Source: Prevotella sp. | GTDB taxonomy: Bacteria; Bacteroidota; Bacteroidia; Bacteroidales; Bacteroidaceae | Direction: 5' to 3' | Assembly (NCBI GenBank): GCA_017645645.1 | Contig: JAGCOB010000023.1 | Span: forward strand, 34,354 to 98,353 | Length of the DNA: 64,000 nt | Part shown: in pieces, positions 35,692 through 46,502 of the stretch | How the letters are laid out: each line of letters starts with the position of its first letter | How positions within the stretch are numbered: position 1 is the first letter of the stretch | Position numbers and translations under genes: made by a program | The notes under the pieces: model-generated | The model's database searches: none | The model's input: the letters and a program-made list of their open reading frames with translations, nothing else | What the model was told of the DNA's origin: nothing

Positions 35692-36267
35692 CAATCCAAG
35701 TCCTTTCTTGGCAGCGTTGGCAGCACCGTCGATGGCCTCGTTGGCCTTATCCTTGGCAGCGTCCTTGACCTCGTTGGCCTTGTCCTCAGCAGCCTGCTTA
35801 GCCTCGTCGACTTTCTCGTTGACAGCATCAACAGCAGCGTCCTTGGCATCGGTAGCAGCATTGCCAACCTGCTCCAGGAAACCATTGACAACAGCCTCAG
35901 GCTCTACATCTGTGATAGCTGAAACAGCTGAAACAATAGCAGCATTCTCACCGGCGAAAGCCTTGATCTTGTCTGCATTCTCCTTCAGGAAGCTCTGAAC
36001 CTTGGCAACATACTCCTTGGCAGCATCAGGATTGGTCTTGATAAACTCAGTAATCTTTTCCTTAATAGAAGCAAGAACCTCCTGCAACTTGGTAGCATCC
36101 TTTGCCTCGATTTGCTCTGTCAGGGCAGAGATGGTAGCATTAGCCTCGTCCTCAACATTGATAGCAACTTCTGTACCGTCCGTAGCCTCACCCTGCTGAG
36201 CCTTGTTACCACATGATGTGAATCCGATGGCAACCATAGCCATCACGGCGAATAAAATCTTCTTCAT
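35689..36267 (-). CDS. LEA-like alanine/lysine-rich lipoprotein
   Basis: 192 residues: signal peptide with lipobox (VAIGFTSC, cysteine near 19), then a nearly all-helical Ala/Lys/Glu/Asp-rich chain with no aromatic residues except few phenylalanines. The C-terminal half repeats DKANEVKDAAKDKANEAIDGAAN-type 11-residue units typical of LEA/apolipoprotein-like amphipathic helices. Function unknown; a stress-protecting or envelope-spacing role is inference. A -7 element (TATCTTTG, 36335-36328, minus) lies about 60 bp upstream and a strong terminator follows. Confidence 0.75.
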   Translation of the reverse strand: MKKILFAVMAMVAIGFTSCGNKAQQGEATDGTEVAINVEDEANATISALTEQIEAKDATKLQEVLASIKEKITEFIKTNPDAAKEYVAKVQSFLKENADKIKAFAGENAAIVSAVSAITDVEPEAVVNGFLEQVGNAATDAKDAAVDAVNEKVDEAKQAAEDKANEVKDAAKDKANEAIDGAANAAKKGLGL

Positions 36268-36381
36268 TGTTTCTTTCTCCTTTTCAATTATAATTAAACA
36301 TGTTTGTCGGTTCTCTCAAAACCGCGACAAAGATACGAACTATTTCGATAGGTGGTTATTTTCTTTTAACTCTTTTAACTC

Positions 36382-37131
36382 TTATCTCACCTCCAACTCC
36401 ACCGGGCAGTGGTCTGAGCCGAAGATTTCCGTATGTATCTTCGCATCCACTATCTGAGGACGTAACCGCTCCGAGGTCACGAAGTAGTCGATGCGCCACC
36501 CGGCATTCTTCTGACGGGCCTGGAAACGGTATGACCACCATGAGTAGGTGACCTGTTCCGGATAGAGGGTACGGAAGGTGTCAATGAAGCCGCAGGCGAG
36601 CAGGTCGCTGAACTTCTCACGCTCCTCGTCCGTGAAACCGGCATTCATGCGGTTGCTTTTGGGATTCTTCAGGTCTATCTCCTCATGGGCGACGTTCAGG
36701 TCACCGCAGAGGATGACAGGCTTCTTGGCATCGAGTCGTTTCAGATAGGCACGGAAAGCATCCTCCCACGACATACGGTACTCCAGACGCTTCAGTCCGT
36801 CCTGCGAGTTGGGGGTATAGCAGCAGACAAGGAAGAAGTCCTCCATTTCCAAGGTGATGACACGTCCCTCATGGTCGTGTAGATCAATGCCGATACCGTA
36901 TTCCACGTTCAGGGGCTTGTGCTTGGTGAAGATGGCGGTACCCGAATAGCCTTTCTTCTCCGCATAGTTCCAGTAGGAGGTATAACCCTCGAAGTCGAGG
37001 TCAAGCTGTCCTGCCTGCATCTTTGTTTCCTGCAGGCAGAAGAAATCGGCATCCAACTCCTTAAAGATATCGCTGAAGCCCTTGCCCTCGCAAGCCCTCA
37101 GACCGTTTACGTTCCAACTAATCAGTTTCAT
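36382..37131 (-). CDS. xth: Exodeoxyribonuclease III
   Basis: 249 residues, usual length. MKLISWNVNGLRACEG at the N-terminus, catalytic glutamate in LQETKM (about 35), the CGDLNVAHEEIDL aspartate/asparagine pair, and the SDHCPVELE histidine near the C-terminus. Repairs abasic sites and removes 3' blocks. Short 8-9 bp repeats flank it on both sides (36362-36384, 37136-37159). Downstream of the M15 gene with a 33-bp gap. Confidence 0.96.
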   Translation of the reverse strand: MKLISWNVNGLRACEGKGFSDIFKELDADFFCLQETKMQAGQLDLDFEGYTSYWNYAEKKGYSGTAIFTKHKPLNVEYGIGIDLHDHEGRVITLEMEDFFLVCCYTPNSQDGLKRLEYRMSWEDAFRAYLKRLDAKKPVILCGDLNVAHEEIDLKNPKSNRMNAGFTDEEREKFSDLLACGFIDTFRTLYPEQVTYSWWSYRFQARQKNAGWRIDYFVTSERLRPQIVDAKIHTEIFGSDHCPVELEVR

Positions 37132-37135
37132 ATAT

Positions 37136-37159
37136 CTTAACTCCTTAACTTCTTAACTT
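37136..37159. repeat. 8-bp tandem repeat between xth and the M15 peptidase gene
   Basis: Three units CTTAACTC, CTTAACTT, CTTAACTT. A 9-bp relative (TCTTTTAAC twice) lies at 36363-36380 after the xth stop. Confidence 0.75.
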
Positions 37160-37164
37160 CTTCT

Positions 37165-37947
37165 TCACGGATTGGCCGCCAGAATCTCCGGGCGGAACTC
37201 AAAATGCATGGTGTCGTAGTGATACCAGCGGCCGCCCCAGATAAAGCCGTGCTTCTCGAAGATGAGCACCAGTTCCTTGGGAAACTTATTGGCATAGACA
37301 ACCTTGTCTGTCTCTTTCTTGCCGGGATTCTTCCACAACCAGTAGTCGCTCTTGGCAACGGCAATGTCAATCGTCATGCCATAGGAATGGGCACTTTGAC
37401 GGTTGGCACCCCTGACCTTACGCCAATAGAACGTGCCGGACGACTTCAGATAGGAGCGCAGTTCGGGATGCTTCTCCAGTTCCTTGGCGACGGCACGAAG
37501 ACTGTCTGCTGCGCCGTTGATCTTCGTAAACTGCACCTTTCCACCAGCCCAAGGCACACTGACGAGGTGTTTACTGACTTCCGCAGCCGAGTTGCCGTAC
37601 ATCTTTTTGAAGAGCTGTTCACAACGACTACGACCTGCATCCTGCAAATACTCAGGTGTCCATGACTTCCTGTCGTATTTGAAGGCAAACATATCCTCGG
37701 GGTCGGCATCGTCCAACTTCTGCTCGAACGACTTCTCGCGTCCGTCGTCATACAGCATCTTCGTACCGTCCTTCATCAGCAGATAGCCATTCTCGTAACC
37801 CTTGATGAAGTCGGGATAGGACTTTATCAGGATTTGTGCTCCTTGAGGAATCGATAGTTGTGCTGATGCCGGGACAGCGGTAAAAAGGAGAACAGCCACA
37901 CTGACCATTCCTGCCAGTGCGGCTGTCGTTTTCAGGAATCTCTTCAT
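37165..37947 (-). CDS. Secreted M15 family peptidase (D-Ala-D-Ala carboxypeptidase type)
   Basis: 260 residues with a signal peptide (to about VPASA). The zinc site of M15C peptidases is visible: histidine and aspartate in SAHSYGMTIDI and histidine in YDTMHFEFRPE. Substrate is probably cross-linked or stem peptides of peptidoglycan. Its ATG overlaps the stop of the YARHG gene (TAATG), so the two are coupled. Confidence 0.88.
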   Translation of the reverse strand: MKRFLKTTAALAGMVSVAVLLFTAVPASAQLSIPQGAQILIKSYPDFIKGYENGYLLMKDGTKMLYDDGREKSFEQKLDDADPEDMFAFKYDRKSWTPEYLQDAGRSRCEQLFKKMYGNSAAEVSKHLVSVPWAGGKVQFTKINGAADSLRAVAKELEKHPELRSYLKSSGTFYWRKVRGANRQSAHSYGMTIDIAVAKSDYWLWKNPGKKETDKVVYANKFPKELVLIFEKHGFIWGGRWYHYDTMHFEFRPEILAANP

Positions 37948-38354
37948 TACTCGTATTTTAACAGGAAGGCGATGTTCGCATTCTCAAACTTGTTAAACTC
38001 TCTTGCTGGAATCTCCTTTCGTGTTCCGCGGTACCAACTCTGCTGCTCGAAATACTCACGCAGGGCAGGATCCTTGAAGATACGACCGTGACGGGCATAG
38101 ATGGAGTTCTTCAGCACACGGATCTGACCGCGGTCATACTCCCTGATGTCGTCGTAGTTGATATAACGGGTGGAGAGATAGTCGTACTCCGTTCCCCATA
38201 CCACATTCTTGTTGTAGTTCTTGGTTTTCACCGTCTTGGTTGTCTGACGGGGGATTGAAGGAACGTCCTGTGCACTTGCCTCCAGTACCGGAGCCATCAA
38301 CATGGCAGCCATCAATCCGATAACAGCCAACATTTTCTTTGAGGTCAGTTTCAT
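37947..38354 (-). CDS. Secreted YARHG domain protein
   Basis: 135 residues with a signal peptide (to about ASAQD). The C-terminal half carries the YARHG signature (NSIYARHGRIFKDPAL, followed by YFEQQSWYRG), a small extracellular domain of unknown function common beside cell-wall enzymes. A -7 element (TATCTTTG, 38409-38402, minus) precedes it. Co-transcribed with the M15 peptidase. Confidence 0.85.
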   Translation of the reverse strand: MKLTSKKMLAVIGLMAAMLMAPVLEASAQDVPSIPRQTTKTVKTKNYNKNVVWGTEYDYLSTRYINYDDIREYDRGQIRVLKNSIYARHGRIFKDPALREYFEQQSWYRGTRKEIPAREFNKFENANIAFLLKYE

Positions 38355-38435
38355 AGTCTTTCGTTTTTATGATTAATAATGTGATTTATCATTCTCGTTT
38401 GCAAAGATAAAAAGAAAAACTGAAAGTTGCAAGTG

Positions 38436-38476
38436 TTTAAAAAAAAACTGCATCAACCTTATGGGATGATGCAGTT
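38436..38476 (-). terminator. Strong terminator after ribH
   Basis: Minus strand AACTGCATCA pairs perfectly with TGATGCAGTT around an 11-nt loop and is followed by a run of nine T. Ends the TPR-ribH transcript. Confidence 0.88.
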
Positions 38477-38500
38477 TGTATTTTGAAATAATGGTGTCGC

Positions 38501-38971
38501 TTAGAACTTCGCCATCTTGATGGCTACGACAGCACATTCGTCACCTTTGTTGCCTAAGCGGCCTCCGGCACGATCAATAGCCTGTTGCATATTCTCTGTG
38601 GTCAGCAAACCAAAGACAACGGGGATGTTGTTGGTGGCATTGAGACGGGCAATACCCTGGGTGACTCCCTGACAGATATAGTCGAAGTGTGGAGTCTCAC
38701 CACGGATGACACAACCAAGTATGATGACAGCGTCATAGCCGTCGTTCAAGGTCATCTGACGGGCACCGTAAATCAATTCGAAAGAGCCTGGGACAGTCTT
38801 CACATGGATGTTCTCCGGCAATGCGCCATGCTTCTCCAACGTGTTGCGACAGCCCTCCAACAATGCCCCTGTAATCTCAGGGTTCCATTCGGATACCACA
38901 ATGCCGAAAATCATGTTCGACGCATCGGGCACCGTCTCAATGTTGTACTCTGACAGGTTCCTGGTTGCCAT
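38501..38971 (-). CDS. ribH: 6,7-dimethyl-8-ribityllumazine synthase
   Basis: 156 residues. [15 protein letters not shown] near the N-terminus, the [14 protein letters not shown] substrate loop, [15 protein letters not shown] and [19 protein letters not shown] are all typical. It condenses the ribityl-uracil with dihydroxybutanone phosphate in riboflavin synthesis. It overlaps the TPR gene by one base (TAATG) and is followed by a strong terminator. No FMN riboswitch is seen. Confidence 0.96.
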   Translation of the reverse strand: MATRNLSEYNIETVPDASNMIFGIVVSEWNPEITGALLEGCRNTLEKHGALPENIHVKTVPGSFELIYGARQMTLNDGYDAVIILGCVIRGETPHFDYICQGVTQGIARLNATNNIPVVFGLLTTENMQQAIDRAGGRLGNKGDECAVVAIKMAKF

Positions 38972-39627
38972 TATTTAGCGGATGCGCGTTCGATATACTC
39001 GTCGATGGTCTGGTACTGCATGGAATTGAAGTACTTCTCCTTCACTTCCTGATACAGTTTCAGCGCCTCGTCCTTTTTGCCCTGACTTTCCAAGATCTCA
39101 CCAGCCTGGATGAGGAAAGTGGGAGAGAGAGAATTGTTGTCAGCCATCTTGGCAGCCTTCATCAGGTGCTCCACAGCCTTGTCGAGTTGGTTCAGGTTAG
39201 CATAGGCATTGCCTAAGGCACCTTCTGCTGCAGGTGAGATCATCGCGTCGTCCTTGCCACTGAAACTCTCCAAGGCATTGACAGCCTCCTGCCACTTGCC
39301 AAGGTTGGCCTGACAAAGACCGATGTAGAGCTGGGCAAGGTTGGCTGCGTCAGTAGAACTGTAGTCGTTTGCTACCTTCTGGAAACCAACGAGTGCCTTG
39401 TCAAACTGTTCGCTGTCGAAAAGTTCCTGATACTTGCCGAGTTCTGTACTTGCCTCATTGGCACGAGGAGTGAAATAGTAGTTGTTAAGGAGGATAGCAC
39501 CTACAACGATAACAATCACTGCGATAACACCGATGATAATAGCCTTCTTATACTTCTCGAAGAAAGCTTCTGCTTTGTTAACCTGCTCCTGCATCTCAGG
39601 GGCGGCTAGTGGTTTTTTGTTTGCCAT
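38971..39627 (-). CDS. Membrane-anchored TPR protein (YfgM-like)
   Basis: 218 residues: a short cytoplasmic N-terminus, one membrane helix ([19 protein letters not shown], about 30-48) and TPR-like helical repeats outside (about 60-210, with [20 protein letters not shown]). Resembles the YfgM/TPR_21 group that acts as a periplasmic chaperone helper at the secretion apparatus; that role is inference. Divergent from recF, with a strong promoter. Confidence 0.85.
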   Translation of the reverse strand: MANKKPLAAPEMQEQVNKAEAFFEKYKKAIIIGVIAVIVIVVGAILLNNYYFTPRANEASTELGKYQELFDSEQFDKALVGFQKVANDYSSTDAANLAQLYIGLCQANLGKWQEAVNALESFSGKDDAMISPAAEGALGNAYANLNQLDKAVEHLMKAAKMADNNSLSPTFLIQAGEILESQGKKDEALKLYQEVKEKYFNSMQYQTIDEYIERASAK

Positions 39628-39667
39628 TATTTTAGATTCTTTTTATTATTCAATCGAAAATCGGGTG

Positions 39668-39699
39668 CAAAGGTACGAATAAGTGAGAAAAAAACCAAA
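39668..39699 (-). promoter_or_regulatory. Promoter of the TPR-ribH operon
   Basis: Minus strand TTTG (39699-39696), 20-bp spacer, TACCTTTG (39675-39668). The block from about 39666 to 39704 is almost identical to the promoter of the M3 peptidase gene. Confidence 0.8.
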
Positions 39700-39704
39700 T
39701 TTAT

Positions 39705-39735
39705 TTTGCACTTTTCTTGCTTATTCGTACCTTTG
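39705..39735 (+). promoter_or_regulatory. Promoter of recF, leaderless arrangement
   Basis: TTTG (39705-39708), 19-bp spacer, TACCTTTG (39728-39735). The ATG follows 8 nt later. The two divergent promoters form an inverted repeat (CTTATTCGTACCTTTG both ways) with -33 elements 5 bp apart. Confidence 0.8.
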
Positions 39736-39743
39736 TCGTCGAA

Positions 39744-40862
39744 ATGATACTCAGAAAACTCTCTATACTCAATTACAAGAACATTCGTGAGGCAACACTG
39801 CTGTTGTCGCCGAAGATGAACTGTTTCATCGGACACAATGGAGTAGGAAAGACGAATGTGCTGGATGCCGTGTACTATCTGTCGTTCTGTCGCTCTGCCT
39901 CGAACCCGATCGATTCGCAGGTCATCCGTCATGACGAACCGTTCTGCATGATAGAAGGGGAGTACTCTGAGAACTCTGAGAACTCCGAAAACTCGGAGTT
40001 AATCTCCTGTGGTATCAAGCGTGGCATGAAGAAACACTTCAAGCGCAACAAGAAGGAGTATAAGCGGTTGTCTGAACATATCGGACTCATTCCATTGGTT
40101 GTCGTTGCTCCCTCTGATACGCTATTGATAGAAGGAAGCAATGAGGAACGCCGCCGTCTGATGGACATGGTGATTTCCCAATATGACCGTTCGTATATTG
40201 ATGCGCTTGCCCGTTATAATAATGCGCATCAACAGCGTAACACATTGTTGAAACAAGAAGATCCTGCTCCTGATCCGATGGTGTTACAGATATGGGAGGA
40301 ACAGATGGCTGAGGCTGGTGAGGAGATATACCGGAAGCGCGATGCCTTTGTGAAGGAACTGGTACCTGTGTTCCAACAATACTACGACCAGATATCCTCT
40401 GGTCGTGAGACGGTAGGTCTGAACTATCTATCCCATTGTCAGCGCGGACCGTTGTTGGAGGTCATCCAGCGTGACCGAGCCAAAGACCTTGTCGTTGGGT
40501 ATTCTTTGCATGGTATTCATCGGGATGACCTGGAGTTTACGCTGGGGGGCCATCTGATGAAACGGGAAGGGTCGCAAGGACAGAACAAGACCTATGCCAT
40601 TGCTTTGAAACTGGCACAGTTCGACTTCCTGAAACGGACGGCTTCGAAGACCACTCCATTGCTGTTATTGGATGATATCTTCGACAAGTTAGATGCGGAA
40701 CGCGTGGAGCAGATAGTACGACTGGTATCGGGCGATGCCTTCGGACAGATCTTCATTACGGACACCAATCGTGACCATCTGGACCAGATACTCCAGAGTA
40801 GTGCCCTCGACTATAAGATATTCTATGTAGATAATGGTGAAATCACAGAAAAGGATGTTTAA
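39744..40862 (+). CDS. recF: DNA replication and repair protein RecF
   Basis: 372 residues from MILRKLSILNYKNI. Walker A FIGHNGVGKTNVLDAV, ABC signature region GSQGQNKTYAIALKL and Walker B LLLLDDIFDKLD are intact. RecF loads RecA at gapped DNA with RecO/RecR. A short repeat adds YSENSENSENSEL (about residue 75) from 9-bp units at 39963-39998. The in-frame codons before 39744 lie inside the promoter. Overlaps the DUF721 gene by 8 bp. Confidence 0.96.
   Translation: MILRKLSILNYKNIREATLLLSPKMNCFIGHNGVGKTNVLDAVYYLSFCRSASNPIDSQVIRHDEPFCMIEGEYSENSENSENSELISCGIKRGMKKHFKRNKKEYKRLSEHIGLIPLVVVAPSDTLLIEGSNEERRRLMDMVISQYDRSYIDALARYNNAHQQRNTLLKQEDPAPDPMVLQIWEEQMAEAGEEIYRKRDAFVKELVPVFQQYYDQISSGRETVGLNYLSHCQRGPLLEVIQRDRAKDLVVGYSLHGIHRDDLEFTLGGHLMKREGSQGQNKTYAIALKLAQFDFLKRTASKTTPLLLLDDIFDKLDAERVEQIVRLVSGDAFGQIFITDTNRDHLDQILQSSALDYKIFYVDNGEITEKDV
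39963..39998. repeat. 9-bp tandem repeat in recF
   Basis: Four units of the ACTCTGAGA type, read as SEN triplets. The last units also pair (CTCCGA/TCGGAG). Confidence 0.8.
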
Positions 40863-41145
40863 GCGGAATATAGAATCACTCAAGGATATCCTATTGCGCA
40901 ACCTGCGTGAACAGGGGCTGGAGACACCGTTGAAACAGAAACGGCTGGTGGAGGCATGGCCTGAGATTGCCGGTCCTGTGATTACCCGATATACGCTGAA
41001 TACCTATATCTATAACCAGACGTTGTTTGTCCGCCTGTCGAATCCTGCCTTACGCTCCGATTTGTCGATGATGCGGCAGGAACTGGTAAAGAAACTGAAT
41101 GCAGTGGTGGGTGAACAGGTGATTACGGATATCCGTTTTAACTGA
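40855..41145 (+). CDS. DUF721 (DciA-like) protein
   Basis: About 96 residues from MFKRNIESLKD (ATG 40855; 40834 also possible in frame). The core LVEAWPEIAGPVITRYT followed by NQTLFVRLSNPALRSDLSMM is the DUF721/DciA signature. DciA loads the replicative helicase in many bacteria; here it is coupled to recF, which fits a DNA replication role. Confidence 0.88.
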   Translation: MFKRNIESLKDILLRNLREQGLETPLKQKRLVEAWPEIAGPVITRYTLNTYIYNQTLFVRLSNPALRSDLSMMRQELVKKLNAVVGEQVITDIRFN

Positions 41146-41148
41146 CGT

Positions 41149-41676
41149 TCATGGAACGTCCACCGTCATGATTTCATCCATGAGGATGTCATGCTCGTCA
41201 GTAGGTACTTCGTCAACCAACTGCCAGGAGAAACAGATACCTATCTTATAGGTGTTAGGGAGCAAACGAAGGAAACGGTCATAATAGCCTTTCCCTCTTC
41301 CAAGACGATGTCCTTCCTTGTCGAACGCCATACCGGGGACGACGGCAACATCTATCTTCTCATAATCGGTGAACAGTCCTCCCGTCGGCTCCAGAATGCC
41401 GAAGGCCCCCACTTGTAAGTCTTGTGTACCCGTATATCGGCGTAGTTCCATGTCTGTGTCATTGACGACACGGGGCAGGAGAACCGTCTTGCCTTGTGCT
41501 ACCAGTTCATATATCAGCGACTGGGTAGGAACCTCGTCGGGCAGTGCACTATATATTAATAAGGTGTCAGCGTTGGCAAGGCGAGGAATCAAGGGGACAG
41601 AATCATGCAACCTGTCCCCTTGATTCCCTTCCCTTTGATTTCGGATATATTTGCGTAGCTCTTGCTTCGTCATCAT
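41149..41676 (-). CDS. 5-formyltetrahydrofolate cyclo-ligase
   Basis: 175 residues. KQELRKYIR at the N-terminus, DTLLIYSALPDEVPTQ, the GRGKGYYDRFL phosphate loop and the C-terminal DEIMTVDVP are conserved. It converts 5-formyl-THF to methenyl-THF using ATP. The segment coded by 41585-41627 (GNQGDRLHDSVPLIP) is a perfect 16-bp inverted repeat and looks like an in-frame insertion or replacement in an N-terminal helix. Start codon overlaps the ctpA stop (ATGA). Confidence 0.93.
   Translation of the reverse strand: MMTKQELRKYIRNQREGNQGDRLHDSVPLIPRLANADTLLIYSALPDEVPTQSLIYELVAQGKTVLLPRVVNDTDMELRRYTGTQDLQVGAFGILEPTGGLFTDYEKIDVAVVPGMAFDKEGHRLGRGKGYYDRFLRLLPNTYKIGICFSWQLVDEVPTDEHDILMDEIMTVDVP
41585..41627. 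repeat. Perfect inverted repeat inside the cyclo-ligase gene
   Basis: GGAATCAAGGGGACAG (41585-41600) and its exact reverse complement (41612-41627) around an 11-bp loop. In frame in the coding sequence, no T-tract, so not a terminator. Confidence 0.9.
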
Positions 41677-43325
41677 GCCACTTTCTTGACAGGATCAGTC
41701 TTGGCTGGTGGAGCAGGGAACGCACTGTTGCTCTTGAAGACTCTCAATGCTTCCTTGATGGTAGGGTCGTCCTCGTTCATGTATTCAACCCATGCCTGTT
41801 CGCTCATCATGTTATAGATGATACGGCTGTTGATATAACGCTCCAACAGCTTGTGCGACCGTTGGATCATCAGGTTACGACGCTTCAGTCCTTTCTTTTC
41901 GGCATAAGAGGCAAACTTCTCAACGGTATTCTGTTTGAGCAGGTATTTCTCCAACTCCTTTTCATCCTTGAACTCACTCAGCTTCTGGCGGTTCTCGTCC
42001 GTATAGTCAAAGGCAAACTGGAGAATCAGTCCACTCATCGAGGCCTGCTTATAGTAGGAGGTGACATCGGTGGTGTCTTCTGCCACAAAAATATCAGGCG
42101 TAATACCACCGCCGCCGAATACCTCACGTCCGATACGTGTCTTATAGGCAGGACCCGTATGCTTGATACTGTCTTGCGAGAAGAACTCACCGTGCTGGTA
42201 GCGTTCCAGCAGGTCTTCTTCATAGTCTTTGTTATCACCGGAGACATAGGGCTTCTGGATACAGCGACCCGAGGGCGAGTAGTAACGGGCAATGGTCAGA
42301 CGGATCATCGAGCCGTCATTGAAAACCATGGGTTTCTGTACGAGTCCCTTACCAAAGGAGCGTCGTCCGATAATTGTGCCGCGGTCATTATCCTGGATGG
42401 CACCGGCAAGAATCTCACTGGCAGAGGCAGAGCCTTCGTCGATGAGTATTACCAGTGGTATCTGCTGATAAGAGCCGCGCCCGTCACTGCGATATTCCTG
42501 TCGTGGCGACCTGCGTCCCTGGGTATAGACGATGAGGTTGCCCTTGGGCAGGAACTCATTGGCAATCTGGACGGCAGACTCTAAATAGCCGCCTGTATTT
42601 CCGCGTAGGTCGATAGTCAGGTTCTCGAATCCCTGTTGTGACAGTTTTGCCAAAGCAATAAGCAGTTCCGGATAGGTGTTCTCACCAAAATTCTTCAGTC
42701 GGATATATCCTGTTTTGTCGTCTAGCATATAAGTGGCTGTGACACTCTTGGTAGGAATATCACCACGTGTCACCACGATATCACGGATATTCTTGTCGCC
42801 CCTGCGCTTGATACCCAGTTTCACCTTGGTATCCTTCGGACCTTTGAGACGGTGCATCGCCTCCTCGTTAGTCAATGTCTTTCCTGTGAAAGGCTTGTCA
42901 TCCACCATCACAATCATATCGCCTGCGAGGACACCGGCCCGTTCTGCCGGCCCGTTACTGATGACCTGCTGGACATGCAGCGTGTCTTGGCGGATAGTGA
43001 ACTCAATACCCACTCCAGAGAAGGAACCCTTCAGGTCGTCGTTGGCAATCTGCATGTCCTTCGCTCCGATATAGACAGAGTGAGGGTCCAGTTCAGATAG
43101 AATCTGGGGCATCGCCTTCTCGACGAGGTCGTTCACATTCACGGTATCCACATACTGGTCGTCTACCAGTCGTAACAGGTTGTTCAGTTTGTTACTACCG
43201 GAATTGATGATGCTCAGTCTGTTGCCCGAGAAATGGTTGGCGTAGAAGGTTCCTATCAAGATACCGATGACTACGCTGACAGCCATCAGGATGGGCATGA
43301 AGCGGTTATTTTTTTTATTGTCCAT
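41673..43325 (-). CDS. S41 family carboxy-terminal processing protease
   Basis: 550 residues. One N-terminal membrane anchor, a PDZ domain (GVGIEFTIRQDTLHVQQV, about 95-180), then the S41 core with DLRGNTGGYLESAV, the catalytic serine in GSASASEILAGA (about 325) and the lysine in SFGKGLVQKP. Cuts periplasmic proteins from the C-terminus. Ends in a Pro/Lys-rich tail. Operon with the cyclo-ligase. Confidence 0.94.
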   Translation of the reverse strand: MDNKKNNRFMPILMAVSVVIGILIGTFYANHFSGNRLSIINSGSNKLNNLLRLVDDQYVDTVNVNDLVEKAMPQILSELDPHSVYIGAKDMQIANDDLKGSFSGVGIEFTIRQDTLHVQQVISNGPAERAGVLAGDMIVMVDDKPFTGKTLTNEEAMHRLKGPKDTKVKLGIKRRGDKNIRDIVVTRGDIPTKSVTATYMLDDKTGYIRLKNFGENTYPELLIALAKLSQQGFENLTIDLRGNTGGYLESAVQIANEFLPKGNLIVYTQGRRSPRQEYRSDGRGSYQQIPLVILIDEGSASASEILAGAIQDNDRGTIIGRRSFGKGLVQKPMVFNDGSMIRLTIARYYSPSGRCIQKPYVSGDNKDYEEDLLERYQHGEFFSQDSIKHTGPAYKTRIGREVFGGGGITPDIFVAEDTTDVTSYYKQASMSGLILQFAFDYTDENRQKLSEFKDEKELEKYLLKQNTVEKFASYAEKKGLKRRNLMIQRSHKLLERYINSRIIYNMMSEQAWVEYMNEDDPTIKEALRVFKSNSAFPAPPAKTDPVKKVA

Positions 43326-43333
43326 TCTTATAT

Positions 43334-43373
43334 CGTTATTCCGTTATTCCGTTATATCGTTATTCCGTTATTC
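43334..43373. repeat. 8-bp tandem repeat at the end of the dCMP deaminase gene
   Basis: Five units CGTTATTC (middle one CGTTATAT). It covers the stop codon of the deaminase gene (43368-43370). Confidence 0.85.
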
Positions 43374-43776
43374 CGGAATTTCGTTAATATCTAAATACTC
43401 CACATCAATACCAGCACGCTTCAACAGGTCAATACCGTCTGTCAGACGATACTGCTCACCATAGACGACCCGTTTGATACCAGCCTGGATAATCAGTTTG
43501 GCACATTCGATACAGGGTGAGGCAGTGATATAGATGGTTGAACCGTCACTGTTGTTGTTGGAACGGGCGAGTTTCGTGATGGCATTCGCCTCAGCATGCA
43601 GCACATAAGGCTTCGTCACGTTGTTCTCGTCCTCACAGATATTCTCGAAGCCACTGGGTGTACCATTGTAGCCGTCACTGATGACCATTCCGTCCTTTAC
43701 GACCAATGCACCCACCTGTCGACGTTGACAGTATGAGTTCTGCGCCCATATCTTTGCCATTTGCAGGTAGCGCAGG

Positions 43777-45888
<2,112 letters not shown>

Positions 45889-45914
45889 ACTAACGATACT
45901 TCATTTTAATCTTG

Positions 45915-45946
45915 CAAAGGTACGAATAAGTGAGAAGAAAACCAAA
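45915..45946 (-). promoter_or_regulatory. Promoter of the M3 peptidase gene
   Basis: Minus strand TTTG (45946-45943), 20-bp spacer, TACCTTTG (45922-45915). Nearly identical over about 39 bp to the TPR-ribH promoter. Confidence 0.8.
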
Positions 45947-45967
45947 TTTTATTTGAGTTTTCTCGAA

Positions 45968-45992
45968 CGAAAGTACTTTCGAGGCTTGCCTC
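45968..45992 (-). terminator. Double palindrome after the lipoprotein gene
   Basis: GAGGCTTGCCTC and CGAAAGTACTTTCG sit next to each other, downstream of the lipoprotein stop at 45998. The T-rich AAAACTCAAATAAAATTTGG follows on the minus strand. Terminator or REP-like unit. Confidence 0.5.
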
Positions 45993-45997
45993 AAAGC

Positions 45998-46498
45998 TTA
46001 GGGCTTATAGTCGCGGACGAGTTGACGAAGCGGCTCCACGGCTTCAGTGTGGCGAGGGTCATAGCGGAGGATAACAGTGATGAAACGGGTACTGTCCTCC
46101 ATCACTTTGCCATAGTATTCCAGATCACCGTCCTGTCCTGTGTGGATGGAGTAGTCATCACCTGCTTCCAGCAGTTCTGCGCCCATTCCCGTCATGGTCT
46201 GACCAGGGGAACGAAGAAACTCGTCATTGAGGTGTTTCACCATGAAGGAGAGTGATACGTCATCCGTCATGAATACCTCCATCTGGTCTTCTTCCAGGTA
46301 TTGATGACGAAGGAAGGAAGGGTAGGAGATGTCTATACCCAGTCGTTCACTATGGTAGTTGATCATCTTGGAATTTCCCAACTCAATAGACAGGCTGTCG
46401 TTACTGTCGAGGTTGGTGACGTATGCCTTGGACGGTTGTTGTTTACAGGCAGCCAGGGCCATCAGGAACAATGCAAGAATATATAATTTGGTTTTCAT
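45998..46498 (-). CDS. Hypothetical lipoprotein
   Basis: 166 residues. Lipobox in MALAACKQQ, then a mixed alpha/beta domain (ISYPSFLRHQYLEEDQM, ITVILRYDPRHTEAVEPL). I do not recognise the family; it resembles small substrate-free lipoproteins such as PsbP/DUF-type folds only in size. It lies 4 bp after the Crp-family gene and is probably in the same transcript. Confidence 0.6.
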   Translation of the reverse strand: MKTKLYILALFLMALAACKQQPSKAYVTNLDSNDSLSIELGNSKMINYHSERLGIDISYPSFLRHQYLEEDQMEVFMTDDVSLSFMVKHLNDEFLRSPGQTMTGMGAELLEAGDDYSIHTGQDGDLEYYGKVMEDSTRFITVILRYDPRHTEAVEPLRQLVRDYKP

Positions 46499-46502
46499 AT
46501 CG

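Noticed and set aside
38972-39000. FMN riboswitch for ribH
   Set aside because: ribH is coupled to the TPR gene by a one-base overlap; no leader exists.
41544-42584. 346-codon open frame antisense to the CtpA-type protease
   Set aside because: Shadow of a well supported gene.
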